Source: Flagellimonas aequoris (GTDB taxonomy: Bacteria > Bacteroidota > Bacteroidia > Flavobacteriales > Flavobacteriaceae). Taken from it: DNA of 64,000 nucleotides. The translations under genes were made by a program, and so were the position numbers. A model generated the notes under the pieces. It made no database searches, was not told where the DNA came from, and saw nothing but the letters and a program-made list of their open reading frames with translations. Shown one piece after another: positions 43,948-52,315 of this stretch. The first letter of the stretch is position 1. Every line of letters starts with the position of its first letter. The DNA is taken from contig NZ_QXFJ01000027.1 in NCBI RefSeq assembly GCF_003584165.1, positions 62,001 to 126,000 on the forward strand, written 5' to 3'.

Positions 43948-45519
43948 CTATTTAGCTACGTTAACGGAACGTGTCTCACGGATGACCGTCACCTTAACTT
44001 GGCCAGGATAGGTCATGTCCGTTTGTATTTTCTGGGATATTTCAAAGGATAATTCGGCTGCTTTGTCATCGCTTACCTTTTCGCTTTCCACTATAACGCG
44101 AAGCTCCCTACCTGCCTGGATGGCATAGGCTTTTTGCACCCCATTGAACCCGAAGGCAATGTCTTCCAAGTCCTTCAATCGCTGAATGTAGGAGTCCAAT
44201 ACCTGTCTCCTTGCACCAGGACGTGCACCACTAATGGCATCACAAACCTGTACGATAGGGGAAATTAGGGTGGTCATTTCTATTTCATCGTGGTGGGCGC
44301 CAATAGCGTTGCAAACTTCTTTTTTCTCACCATATTTTTCGGCCCATTGCATACCCAAAATGGCGTGGGGCGTTTCCACCTCCACTTCTGCCATGGGCAC
44401 CTTACCAATATCGTGCAACAATCCAGCACGTTTGGCAAGTTTGGGATTGAGTCCCAATTCGGCGGCCATTACCCCGCAGAGTTTGGCCACTTCCCTGGAG
44501 TGTTGCAATAGGTTTTGTCCGTACGAGGAACGATATTTCATACGACCCACTGCTTTGATCAGTTCCGGATGCAATCCATGGATTCCTAAATCGATTACGG
44601 TCCTTTTCCCGATTTCGGCAATTTCTTCGTTGATCTGCTTTTCGGTCTTTTTCACCACTTCCTCAATACGGGCAGGGTGAATCCTGCCATCGGTCACCAA
44701 TCTATGGAGTGAAAGTCGTGCAACCTCCCTACGTACAGAATCAAAGCAGGAAAGGATGATGGCTTCCGGAGTATCGTCCACAATGATCTCTACCCCTGTG
44801 GCGGCCTCAAGGGCACGGATATTTCTTCCTTCACGGCCAATGATGCGTCCTTTTACATCATCGGATTCCAGATTGAAGACTGAAACACAGTTTTCCACTG
44901 CTTCTTCGGTTCCGATACGTTGGATGGTATTGATTACAATCTTTTTGGCCTCTTGTTGGGCTGTAAGCTTTGCTTCTTCCAGCGTGTTCTGAAGATAGGC
45001 CATGGCATCGGACTTTGCCGTTTCTTTCAGGGATTCCAACAACTGACTCTTTGCTTCCTCTGCGGAAAGTCCTGAAATGACCTCCAATTGCTGCACTTGG
45101 CTCTTGTGTAGTTTCTCGAGTTCGGATTGCTTTTTATCAAGGATATCACTTTTATAGTCCAATTCCTTGATCTGCTCCTGTAGTTGGTCGTTCAACTTTT
45201 TGTTCTTGGCCAGCTCACTGCTTACTTGCGACTCCTTGTCACGGGTGCGTTTTTCGGCCTCGGCAATTTTTTTGTCCTTATTGATGATGACCTTTTCGTG
45301 TTCGGCCTTTAGTTCCAAAAATTTCTCCTTGGCCTGGAATATCTTATCCTTTTTAATGCCTTCACCTTCCTTGTTCGCTTCCTTAATGATATCCGCTGCC
45401 TCTTTCTTTGCGTTGGCAATGGTTTTGGATGCCTTGCCCTTCTCCATCATCTTGGCAATTGCAAATCCTATCGCCAGCCCCACAACAGCCGCTACGATTA
45501 TTCCTATGATAGTATCCAT
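43948..45519 (-). CDS. rny: Ribonuclease Y
   Basis: RNase Y is a membrane-anchored endoribonuclease that starts mRNA decay. This 523-residue protein has an N-terminal membrane helix (about 3-22) and a long coiled coil (about 30-200). A KH domain follows ([20 protein letters not shown]), then an HD domain with [20 protein letters not shown]. It lies downstream of the zapB-like gene, zapA and the structured RNA on the same strand, with its ATG about 20 bases after the RNA's T tract. It is expressed either by readthrough or from an unseen promoter. Confidence 0.96.
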   Translation of the reverse strand: MDTIIGIIVAAVVGLAIGFAIAKMMEKGKASKTIANAKKEAADIIKEANKEGEGIKKDKIFQAKEKFLELKAEHEKVIINKDKKIAEAEKRTRDKESQVSSELAKNKKLNDQLQEQIKELDYKSDILDKKQSELEKLHKSQVQQLEVISGLSAEEAKSQLLESLKETAKSDAMAYLQNTLEEAKLTAQQEAKKIVINTIQRIGTEEAVENCVSVFNLESDDVKGRIIGREGRNIRALEAATGVEIIVDDTPEAIILSCFDSVRREVARLSLHRLVTDGRIHPARIEEVVKKTEKQINEEIAEIGKRTVIDLGIHGLHPELIKAVGRMKYRSSYGQNLLQHSREVAKLCGVMAAELGLNPKLAKRAGLLHDIGKVPMAEVEVETPHAILGMQWAEKYGEKKEVCNAIGAHHDEIEMTTLISPIVQVCDAISGARPGARRQVLDSYIQRLKDLEDIAFGFNGVQKAYAIQAGRELRVIVESEKVSDDKAAELSFEISQKIQTDMTYPGQVKVTVIRETRSVNVAK

Positions 45520-45537
45520 GTTTGATAGTGTTTAGTT

Positions 45538-45711
45538 AAAAAAAAAGCCCACATTGGCCGAAGTTTTGTACAAACTCCATATTACAGGTTTAGGGCTACC
45601 AGGCTGATCAAGGATCCCTATACAAGTAGGGCCTGCTTTTACAACCCAAACTCACCCTTTTGAATTATAATAGCGTTGAGTTTGTCAAAAAATATTTACC
45701 AATGTGGGCAG
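45538..45711 (-). ncRNA. ssrS: Candidate 6S RNA (6S-Flavo type)
   Basis: On the minus strand the region begins GCCCACATTGG (45709-45699) and ends CCAATGTGGGC (45557-45547) followed by nine T (45546-45538). The perfect 11-base-pair closing stem is thus also a terminator. Inside are a perfect 8-base pairing CAAACTCA/TGAGTTTG (45684-45677 with 45654-45647), a small CCCTA/TAGGG hairpin and a CAGGC/GCCTG stem. About 170 bases, closed ends, an open centre and position after zapA all fit 6S RNA, which binds RNA polymerase. No clear promoter is visible, so it may be processed from the zapA transcript. Confidence 0.72.
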
Positions 45712-45735
45712 TAACAATATTTTATTTAAAAGAAC

Positions 45736-46029
45736 TTATTCCCCCAATTTGGAATATACCAGTTCATCCAATGCCTTAAGACGCTCTAGGGCGGCCTCGG
45801 TATTTTCGGAACGATCTATTCCGCCTTGCTCAATTTTAGAAGCAAACTGTAGGGCACACATGGCCAAAACATCCTGTTTATCCCTGACCGCATAGTTCTG
45901 CTCGAACTTTTTGACCAGGTTTTCAATGTTTTTGGCGGCCTTACGCAAACCTTCCTCTTGCCGTGGATCTATCGTTAGCGGATATACCCTATCGGCAATG
46001 GAAAGCTTTATTTTGAGCTTCTCGTCCAT
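45736..46029 (-). CDS. zapA: Cell division protein ZapA
   Basis: ZapA binds and bundles FtsZ filaments at the division ring. This 97-residue protein shows LKIKLSIADRVYPLTIDPRQEEGLRKAAKNI in the N-terminal domain and a C-terminal coiled coil, as expected for the family. The ATG at 46029 (MDEKLKIK) is preferred to an in-frame start 13 codons upstream, which would only overlap the preceding spacer. It is 14 bases after the zapB-like gene. Confidence 0.92.
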   Translation of the reverse strand: MDEKLKIKLSIADRVYPLTIDPRQEEGLRKAAKNIENLVKKFEQNYAVRDKQDVLAMCALQFASKIEQGGIDRSENTEAALERLKALDELVYSKLGE

Positions 46030-46043
46030 AATTCTGGCACATG

Positions 46044-46334
46044 TCAATCCGCCAACTTGGCAATGCAAACATCCAGTTCGCGGATCAATGTATTTATCTT
46101 GAGCTTAGCCTCAGTTTTACTAGCATTACTACCCAGCATCGTGTTCGCCATCTTCAGGGAATTATACTTTTCTTCCCATTCTACCAGAGCTTCTTCCTTA
46201 AGCTTGCTTTCTTCCTTTATCAGGTCCAATTCTTCTTTCAACTTGGTGTTTATCTTGTGCAATAGCTCCATTTTGTGCAGCAGTTTGCTCACCTTGTTCT
46301 CCAAAGAATCCACAATCTCAACAAGTTCGCTCAT
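46044..46334 (-). CDS. Small coiled-coil protein (ZapB-like)
   Basis: This 96-residue protein is a continuous coiled coil (MSELVEIVDSLENKVSKLLH to about residue 60) followed by a short helical tail. Its size, composition and position directly before zapA suggest a ZapB-like FtsZ-ring factor, although sequence alone cannot prove it. The ATG at 46334 is used; a longer frame adds five residues. It leads the operon and has a well-formed promoter upstream. Confidence 0.82.
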   Translation of the reverse strand: MSELVEIVDSLENKVSKLLHKMELLHKINTKLKEELDLIKEESKLKEEALVEWEEKYNSLKMANTMLGSNASKTEAKLKINTLIRELDVCIAKLAD

Positions 46335-46360
46335 AGATGCAAACAACAATACGTATTACA

Positions 46361-46391
46361 CAAAGTTAACGATCCTAGGGTTACCTCGCAA
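46361..46391 (-). promoter_or_regulatory. Promoter of the zapB-like/zapA/6S operon
   Basis: On the minus strand TTG (46391-46389), a 20-base spacer and TAACTTTG (46368-46361) form a full Bacteroidota promoter. The ATG is 26 bases downstream, and the palindrome AATACGTATT lies in the leader. Confidence 0.65.
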
Positions 46392-46499
46392 TACTTTTTG
46401 GATTAATTCTTAAAGCTTTGGTTTAAGTCCAAACCTCGGCAAATCCTTTTCCAAAAAACAAAACATTGGTTACTTTCGTAAGTAATTATAAATTACACT

Positions 46500-48191
46500 A
46501 TGCGCCTTAATCTTGTAGTCTTCCTCTTTTTTTCCACTAGAATACTTGTCGCCCAAGACAATTATCCCCAGGATGCTTTTCAGTCGCCTTTGGAAATACC
46601 GTTGATTCTTGCCGGAACTTTCGGGGAACTACGTTCCGATCATTTTCATTCTGGGATAGACATCAAGACGCAGCAACGGGAGGGTTTACCTGTAATGGCC
46701 GTAGCGGATGGGACCGTTACACGGATCAAGGTCTCCCTTTGGGGCTACGGCAAGGTAATCTATGTGGCACATCCCAATGGGTACACTTCGGTATATGGGC
46801 ATCTTAAAAAATTCGGTCCAGAATTGGAAGAGTATGTAAAAAAGGTGCAGTATGACAAGCAGTCCTATGAGGTGGAGATGTTTCCTGATTATGGGGAATT
46901 GAAAGTTACCAAAGGTGACGTGATAGCCTATTCTGGCAATACGGGTGGTTCGGCCGGTCCACACCTTCATTTTGAAATACGAAGCAGCGTATCCGAAAAA
47001 CCGACCAACCCCTTGCTATACGGATACGAAGTGCGCGACGCCACCAATCCAACCGTTTTGGGCCTATTCGGATACCCCTTATCGGATGGTGCCCTGATAA
47101 ACCAAAGTGCCAAAACCACCCAGATCAATTTTACCAAACAGCCCGACGGTTCTTTACTTGCCGACAAGGTATCGGCTTTGGGAACCATTGGGTTCGGCAT
47201 TAACAGCTTTGACCGCCAAGATCTGGCCGCCAACAAGAATGGTGTGTACTCGGTAAAACAAACGGTTAACGGCAGGGTATATTCCGAATTCGATTTTGAA
47301 ACCTTTTCCTTCGGGGAGACGCGTTACATCAACACCTTGATCGATTACCCTTATTTTTATAAAAACAGACAACGTATCCAAAAATGCTTCAAGGAACCCT
47401 ATAACCATTTGGATATCTACAAATCCCTATACAACAATGGAAAAATCGACATTGAGGAGGGGATGTCCTACCAAGTGGAATTGCTTATCTCAGACATTGA
47501 GGGGAACATTACCAAGCTGATCATTCCGGTCGAAGGAAAACGGGAGCCTCAAAAAGTGGCCAAGGATGATAATCGGACGGATGATTTCATCATTGCCGAC
47601 AAGCCTAACAATTTTGACCTTGGTGCGGCCAAAGTATATTTTCCGGCCAATACTTTTTACGAAGATTTTTACATCAACCTAAAAAAAGGAACCGATACCA
47701 TTGCCATACACGATAACAGTGTGGCGGCCCATCGAAACTTTACCATCAGCTTTGACCCTTCCAAATATCCGTTGGAGGAAAGAAAACAATTATTCATTGC
47801 CCATTTGGACGAGGATCTGAGACCATCGTATTCCAAGACCTACAAAAGGGATGGATCATTCACTACCCGTACCCGCACCCTTGGCACCTATACTTTGGTG
47901 AGGGACAGTGTTGCACCCACCATTCGACCAAAAAACTTTAAGGAGAAACAATGGCTGAGCAACTACAGTTATTTGAGTCTCGACATTTCCGACGACTTGA
48001 GTGGGATAGACACCTACAGTGCCACTTTGAACGGCGAGTGGATCTTAATGGAGTACGAACCAAAAACCAATACCATTACCTATAATTTTGATGACAAGAT
48101 CCTGAACACCAACGAATGTGAACTCAAAGTGACCGTAACGGACAATGTGGGCAACTCCAATACCTTTACCAGCACTTTTTTCAGGAAATAA
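46500..48191 (+). CDS. M23 family peptidase (LytM-domain protein)
   Basis: This 563-residue protein has a signal peptide (residues 1-19, ending RILVAQD). A LytM/M23 domain lies near the N-terminus (about 35-170), with HFHSGIDIKTQQ, YTSVYGHLKKF and AGPHLHFEIR supplying the zinc ligands. The long C-terminal part is beta-rich. M23 enzymes are zinc endopeptidases of peptidoglycan cross-links. All metal ligands appear present, so it should be active. It is divergent from the zap operon. Confidence 0.92.
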   Translation: MRLNLVVFLFFSTRILVAQDNYPQDAFQSPLEIPLILAGTFGELRSDHFHSGIDIKTQQREGLPVMAVADGTVTRIKVSLWGYGKVIYVAHPNGYTSVYGHLKKFGPELEEYVKKVQYDKQSYEVEMFPDYGELKVTKGDVIAYSGNTGGSAGPHLHFEIRSSVSEKPTNPLLYGYEVRDATNPTVLGLFGYPLSDGALINQSAKTTQINFTKQPDGSLLADKVSALGTIGFGINSFDRQDLAANKNGVYSVKQTVNGRVYSEFDFETFSFGETRYINTLIDYPYFYKNRQRIQKCFKEPYNHLDIYKSLYNNGKIDIEEGMSYQVELLISDIEGNITKLIIPVEGKREPQKVAKDDNRTDDFIIADKPNNFDLGAAKVYFPANTFYEDFYINLKKGTDTIAIHDNSVAAHRNFTISFDPSKYPLEERKQLFIAHLDEDLRPSYSKTYKRDGSFTTRTRTLGTYTLVRDSVAPTIRPKNFKEKQWLSNYSYLSLDISDDLSGIDTYSATLNGEWILMEYEPKTNTITYNFDDKILNTNECELKVTVTDNVGNSNTFTSTFFRK

Positions 48192-48194
48192 CCG

Positions 48195-48202
48195 TACTTT
48201 TG
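48195..48202 (+). promoter_or_regulatory. -7 promoter element upstream of the 48297 gene
   Basis: TACTTTTG matches TAnnTTTG exactly, just after the M23 peptidase stop. It would give a leader of about 90 bases before the ATG at 48297. Confidence 0.45.
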
Positions 48203-48296
48203 CAAGCGCAAATCAGTCAGCAACAGACCCGCCATATTATTTGTTGAAAACAATTTCGACCTCCCTTTGGGTTACGATTTGATTAAAATGATACTG

Positions 48297-48947
48297 ATGA
48301 AAAAATTTGTCTTCGTTTTTGTTCTATTGACAAGCACCTTGGTTTCGGCACAAAAGAACATTTATGAGAACATGAAGTTCGATGAGCTTACCGAGGACCA
48401 TGAAACACTGGCCATTATACCCTTCATTGCCTATCTGGAGCTGAAGAAAACCGTGGACCATGACGAATTGAAGGTCCTTGCAAAAAAAGAAGGCTACGCG
48501 GTACAGAACGCATTGGAAACTTATTTTGCCCGACGCAAGAAACGCAAAAAGTTCAATGTGGATTTTCAGAATATCCACAATACCAATGCCATTTTGGCCC
48601 AAAACGGAATTGATTACAATAATATAGACACCTACACCACCCAAGACCTATGCAAAATCTTGGACGTGGATGGCATCATCAGTGGCAATTTAAACCTGAA
48701 CATCCTACTTTCAGAAGGTGTGCCCACAGATTTTAGTTTTATGGATTACTTCAGCGGGGATGCCAATTATGGTAGGATCGGATTGAAGATCAGTGATGGT
48801 GAAACCGGCAAGCTCCTCTGGAAATACGAAAACGTGATCACCAAAAAGACAGGCAAGAACACCAACGAACTCATTGATAAAATGATGAAGACGGCCTCCA
48901 GAAAATTCCCTTACGACAAGGAAAAGAAAAAGAAGAACAAAGACTAA
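48297..48947 (+). CDS. Secreted protein of unknown function
   Basis: This 216-residue protein has a signal peptide (MKKFVFVFVLLTSTLVSAQ). The mature domain has mixed alpha/beta character, with TLAIIPFIAYLELKK and LCKILDVDGIISGNLNLNILLS, and ends in a Lys-rich tail (about 10 Lys in the last 14 residues). The pattern of a strand followed by a helix and VDGIISG resembles CsgG/DUF799-like lipoprotein folds, but I cannot name a family. The ATG at 48297 opens the signal peptide. It is convergent with the cysteine desulfurase gene, with no gap. Confidence 0.78.
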   Translation: MKKFVFVFVLLTSTLVSAQKNIYENMKFDELTEDHETLAIIPFIAYLELKKTVDHDELKVLAKKEGYAVQNALETYFARRKKRKKFNVDFQNIHNTNAILAQNGIDYNNIDTYTTQDLCKILDVDGIISGNLNLNILLSEGVPTDFSFMDYFSGDANYGRIGLKISDGETGKLLWKYENVITKKTGKNTNELIDKMMKTASRKFPYDKEKKKKNKD

Positions 48948-50096
48948 TCAGGAATTGGCATATTCCTTTAACACCTGCACTGTATAATCCATTTCTTCCT
49001 TGGTGTTGTACATGGAGAAAGAGAACCTTAGGGAAGGTTTATCCATTTCTTCCGGTGATAAAATCTCCGCAAGCACGTGAGAACCTTGATCACTTCCTGA
49101 TTGGCACGCACTTCCTTTGGAGCAGGCAATTCCTTTCATATCCAAATGAAAAAGAAGCATCAAGCCTTTTTGCTTATCGAAAGGCAAACGTACATTGGCC
49201 AAGGTATAAGTGCTTTTTTCCAAATCAGCGGACAATCCATTGAAGAAAGCTCCAGGAATCTCCTGTTGTAACTTTTCAACAAAATAGCGCTTTAATTCCT
49301 TAACCGTATTGGTCTCTTCTTCCAAATGTTCGTAAGCCTTTACAAAGGCTTCTTCCAACCCTACAATATTATGGAACGGCTCCGTACCAGCTCGAAAACC
49401 CCTCTCCTGCGCTCCCCCGACAATCAAAGGTTTCAGTCCGGAATTTTTTCGGATAAAGGCAAATCCAATGCCTTTAGGTCCATGGAACTTATGGGCGGCA
49501 GCGGTCATAAAATCGATATGTACCGATTGCACGTCCCAAGCATAATGCCCGATGGACTGTACGGTATCGGAGTGGAACAATGCCCCATATTGCTTGCAAA
49601 GCTTTCCAACGGACGCGATATCCGTAATGTTCCCGATTTCATTGTTTACATGCATCAAACTGACCAGCTTTTTGGAACTATCCTTTTGCAAAAGGCTTTC
49701 CAAATGGTCCATTTTTGGATTTCCAAATTCGTCAAGGTCCACATACCAAACAGCAATGCCATACTCCTTTTCCAGTTCCTCCACGGTATGCAGAACCGCG
49801 TGGTGTTCTATTTTTGAGGTAATAATGGTCCGCACACCCAAATCGCGAACGGCACAGCGCAAAATCATGTTATCGGCTTCGGTCCCACCCGAGGTAAAAA
49901 TAATCTCGGAAGGTTGGGCATTTAGGGTTTTGGCAATGGTTTTTCTGGCTTGCTCCACAGCTGTTTTTGCAGAGCGGCCAAAACTATGGGTAGATGAAGG
50001 GTTACCATAATGCACGGCCAGGGCTTCTTGCATTCTCGAAATCACCTCATCCCTTACCTGCGTGGTCGCCGCATTGTCCAGATACACTTTTTGCAT
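48948..50096 (-). CDS. Cysteine desulfurase (NifS/IscS family)
   Basis: This 382-residue PLP enzyme moves sulfur from cysteine to a carrier for Fe-S clusters or tRNA thiolation. K203 in AAAHKFHGPKGIGF binds PLP and the persulfide Cys is C331 in SKGSACQSGS. No IscU, SufE or TusA partner is adjacent, and the true role (Fe-S assembly or tRNA modification) is undecided. TATTTTTG on the minus strand (50129-50122) is a likely -7 element. Confidence 0.93.
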   Translation of the reverse strand: MQKVYLDNAATTQVRDEVISRMQEALAVHYGNPSSTHSFGRSAKTAVEQARKTIAKTLNAQPSEIIFTSGGTEADNMILRCAVRDLGVRTIITSKIEHHAVLHTVEELEKEYGIAVWYVDLDEFGNPKMDHLESLLQKDSSKKLVSLMHVNNEIGNITDIASVGKLCKQYGALFHSDTVQSIGHYAWDVQSVHIDFMTAAAHKFHGPKGIGFAFIRKNSGLKPLIVGGAQERGFRAGTEPFHNIVGLEEAFVKAYEHLEEETNTVKELKRYFVEKLQQEIPGAFFNGLSADLEKSTYTLANVRLPFDKQKGLMLLFHLDMKGIACSKGSACQSGSDQGSHVLAEILSPEEMDKPSLRFSFSMYNTKEEMDYTVQVLKEYANS

Positions 50097-50121
50097 GGTC
50101 CAGTCGTCATTTTTAACGGGG

Positions 50122-50129
50122 CAAAAATA
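50122..50129 (-). promoter_or_regulatory. -7 promoter element of the cysteine desulfurase gene
   Basis: TATTTTTG on the minus strand matches TAnnTTTG, 25 bases before the ATG at 50096. No TTG is evident at the right distance. Confidence 0.45.
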
Positions 50130-50169
50130 CGTGAAATAAAGTTAATTTCCTTTAAAGTCGCCTTTTGGA

Positions 50170-50202
50170 TTGGGCTATTAAAAGGGAATTGCTTTAAATT
50201 TG
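50170..50202 (+). promoter_or_regulatory. Promoter of the 50207 lipoprotein gene
   Basis: TTG (50170-50172), a 22-base spacer and TAAATTTG (50195-50202) match the Bacteroidota promoter. The ATG at 50207 comes 4 bases later, so the transcript is probably leaderless. Confidence 0.55.
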
Positions 50203-50206
50203 GCGC

Positions 50207-50722
50207 ATGGGAAAATATTTCTTTTTGGCCTTGTGCTCCTTGGCACTTTTTGCTTGCAGCGATGGCGACCTGCAGATAGAGACCATCGATTTTGACAGTG
50301 TATCGCTTCAATATTGTACGGCACCCGCAACAACCAGCAAGAATATTCTATTCAAGATCAATGACAACGAAGCCTTGATTTTGGAATTACAGAGCGGTGT
50401 ATTGAATAAAGGGGTTGTAGGGGACACTATAGTCACGGAAAGTACGGTGCCCAGCCAATCCCAGGTTACTTATCGTATTTTTTCGGATGGCGTTAGCAAG
50501 AATTACTTCTGTGACGATATACCTACCGTAGATCCGGTGGTCGTGGATGAAGTGGAGGCACAAGATGGGATGGTGATCATTGAAACTTATGCAGATACCG
50601 AGGGTACCAACTTTGTACACAACATCAGCTTGAGTGGCATTTCTTTTGTAACAGGTAGCGGTGAACGTATTACCAACCTCAACATTAGTGCTTTCGGGGA
50701 GGTCACTACCGCCATTCCCTAA
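50207..50722 (+). CDS. Lipoprotein of unknown function
   Basis: This 171-residue protein has a lipoprotein signal (FLALCSLALFACSDGD, lipidated Cys17) followed by an acidic, beta-rich domain with no recognised family. Three further Cys-containing stretches (LQYCTAP, YFCDDI) may form a disulfide. The residues after the lipid Cys (SDGD) are acidic, which could favour surface exposure as seen for some flavobacterial lipoproteins. The 3' end overlaps the convergent Smr gene by 4 bases. Confidence 0.8.
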   Translation: MGKYFFLALCSLALFACSDGDLQIETIDFDSVSLQYCTAPATTSKNILFKINDNEALILELQSGVLNKGVVGDTIVTESTVPSQSQVTYRIFSDGVSKNYFCDDIPTVDPVVVDEVEAQDGMVIIETYADTEGTNFVHNISLSGISFVTGSGERITNLNISAFGEVTTAIP

Positions 50723-51264
50723 GAAACATTCTGAAAAATATAGACTTCGGTAGCCCCTAACCCATATTTTTGATAGTCGGCATCATAGTATTTGAGGTTG
50801 TCATATTTATTGAAAAGATACTGCAGTTCATCCTTTAGAACGCCCTCGCCCACCCCATGGATGAAAACCACCTTTTGAATGCGTTTTTGGATGGCAAAGT
50901 CCAGTTGGCGTTTGGCGGTTTCCAATTGAATGTTGAGCATGTCAAAATTAGTGAGTCCTTTGGTGGATCTTACCAATTGATGGATATGTAGGTCCACCTC
51001 CATTTTGGGCAAATTGCGTTCCTTTGGTTTTTTACTGACGGCCTTTTTCCTCCTTGGAACTTCCTTCTCTCCCATCATTTGGGAAACCTCAATATTGGAA
51101 ACCGATATTTTCCCTTGAATCTTTACCAAATCACTGGCCGCGAACTTCATGGGAAAACCATCCTTGGTCATCAAGGTGACCGTATCCCCTTCTATATGTT
51201 GTACGGTACCCTTGATGGCTTCGTCCAGTACCTCTACCCTATCACCTATCGAAAATTTGCCCAT
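50719..51264 (-). CDS. Smr-domain protein with N-terminal KOW/Tudor-like barrel
   Basis: This 181-residue protein has an N-terminal small barrel (FSIGDRVEVLDEAIKGTVQHIEGD), a basic linker with KKAVSKKPKERN, and a C-terminal Smr domain (about 90-181). The Smr signature is VDLHIHQL, then FIHGVGEGVLKDELQYLF and YGLGATEVYI. Smr domains nick nucleic acid or act on RNA in ribosome rescue. The layout resembles the end of MutS2 without the ATPase. It is convergent with the lipoprotein gene. Confidence 0.88.
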   Translation of the reverse strand: MGKFSIGDRVEVLDEAIKGTVQHIEGDTVTLMTKDGFPMKFAASDLVKIQGKISVSNIEVSQMMGEKEVPRRKKAVSKKPKERNLPKMEVDLHIHQLVRSTKGLTNFDMLNIQLETAKRQLDFAIQKRIQKVVFIHGVGEGVLKDELQYLFNKYDNLKYYDADYQKYGLGATEVYIFQNVS

Positions 51265-51347
51265 ATCCCTTTTACCGTTAAAAAAATGACCAAAAAGTTA
51301 AACCTGTAAACAAAAATAATAGTATTTTTCACCTATTACAGACTAAG

Positions 51348-51656
51348 ATGCACCTACAACCAACCATATTTGCCCTCAGTTTAAAGGATTACATGTTGCC
51401 CTGTCTCAACAAGAAACTGTTCGGACTGGAGTGTCCTGGTTGTGGCATGCAACGATCTGTCGACTTGCTACTGCATGGTGAATTCTTGGCTGCCTTCAAA
51501 ATGTATCCGGCCGTTTACACACTCATTCCATTGTTCGTTCTGCTGATCAGTAGTAAAGTATTCCAGGCGAAAGTGGACAACAGGTACATTATTTTCCTGA
51601 GCATTACAAGCGTAGCGTTGATACTCATTAACTTCATAATCAAATTGATACACTAA
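51348..51656 (+). CDS. DUF2752 membrane protein
   Basis: This 102-residue protein has the family motif FGLECPGCGMQRSVDLLLHG, two Cys in CPGC and a conserved Arg, followed by two or three membrane helices. It is widespread and uncharacterised. It heads a set of three small membrane protein genes with gaps of 11 and 12 bases. The ATG is preceded by TATTTTTC, a near-match to the -7 consensus. Confidence 0.88.
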   Translation: MHLQPTIFALSLKDYMLPCLNKKLFGLECPGCGMQRSVDLLLHGEFLAAFKMYPAVYTLIPLFVLLISSKVFQAKVDNRYIIFLSITSVALILINFIIKLIH

Positions 51657-51667
51657 ACATTTAAATC

Positions 51668-51991
51668 ATGGAACAAAAAAATTTACCAAATGTAACGATA
51701 GCTATGGTGTTGGCCATTCTCTCATTTTTATGCTGCTGTTTTGGAGGCGTACCCGGACTTATTCTTGGTGGAATTGCCTTCTTGTTGGTCAGAAAAGATG
51801 AAAAGGCCTATACCGAAAACCCAGACCTTTATAAAAATTACAGCACCCTGAAAACCGTCAAGATCTTGGCAATTATAGGTATGGTTTTAGGTTTCCTTTA
51901 CTTACTTTACACTATCTGGTCCATCAATCAAATGGGTGGCTGGGACGGCTATATGGAAAAGGTCAATGAAATGATGGAACAATATCAATAA
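51668..51991 (+). CDS. CCC-motif membrane protein (first of pair)
   Basis: This 107-residue protein has two membrane helices. The first contains SFLCCCFGGVPGLILGGIAF, the three-Cys motif that names this flavobacterial family, then a loop with ENPDLYKNYSTLKTVKILA and a second helix. The pattern resembles DUF4190-type membrane proteins. No function is known. It lies between the DUF2752 gene and a related gene. Confidence 0.87.
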   Translation: MEQKNLPNVTIAMVLAILSFLCCCFGGVPGLILGGIAFLLVRKDEKAYTENPDLYKNYSTLKTVKILAIIGMVLGFLYLLYTIWSINQMGGWDGYMEKVNEMMEQYQ

Positions 51992-52003
51992 TTCAATCAA
52001 TAT

Positions 52004-52315
52004 ATGAGCCAACAACCCTTACCTGGGGCAAGTACCGTGCTGACCATGGGAATCATTTCCATAGTCGGCACCTTGGTATGTTGCGGTCCATTCGGTGCCA
52101 TTTTTAGCATCATCGCCTTGGTGAAGGCGAAGACCGCCAATCAGTTATACTTACAAAGTCCTGAAAGTTATACGGATTACAGCAATGTGAAGACAGGAAA
52201 GATCTTGGCCTATATCGGCCTGGCATTGGCCCTGATCTATCTGGTGCTGTTCATCCTTTATTTTGGATTTATCATTGCCATGATTACGGCAGGTGAGTGG
52301 AGTGGCAACTATTAG
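52004..52315 (+). CDS. CCC-motif family membrane protein (second of pair)
   Basis: This 103-residue paralogue has SIVGTLVCCGPFGAIFSIIA. Two of the three Cys remain and the third position is Gly. The loop YLQSPESYTDYSNVKTGKIL matches the first paralogue's loop. Together with the preceding two genes it forms a small cysteine-containing membrane set. Its 3' end overlaps recQ by 4 bases in convergent orientation. Confidence 0.86.
   Translation: MSQQPLPGASTVLTMGIISIVGTLVCCGPFGAIFSIIALVKAKTANQLYLQSPESYTDYSNVKTGKILAYIGLALALIYLVLFILYFGFIIAMITAGEWSGNY

Noticed and set aside
45538..45711. Plus-strand transcription of the 6S-like region
   Set aside because: Only the minus strand places a T run right after the closing stem; on the plus strand it is followed by a mixed sequence.
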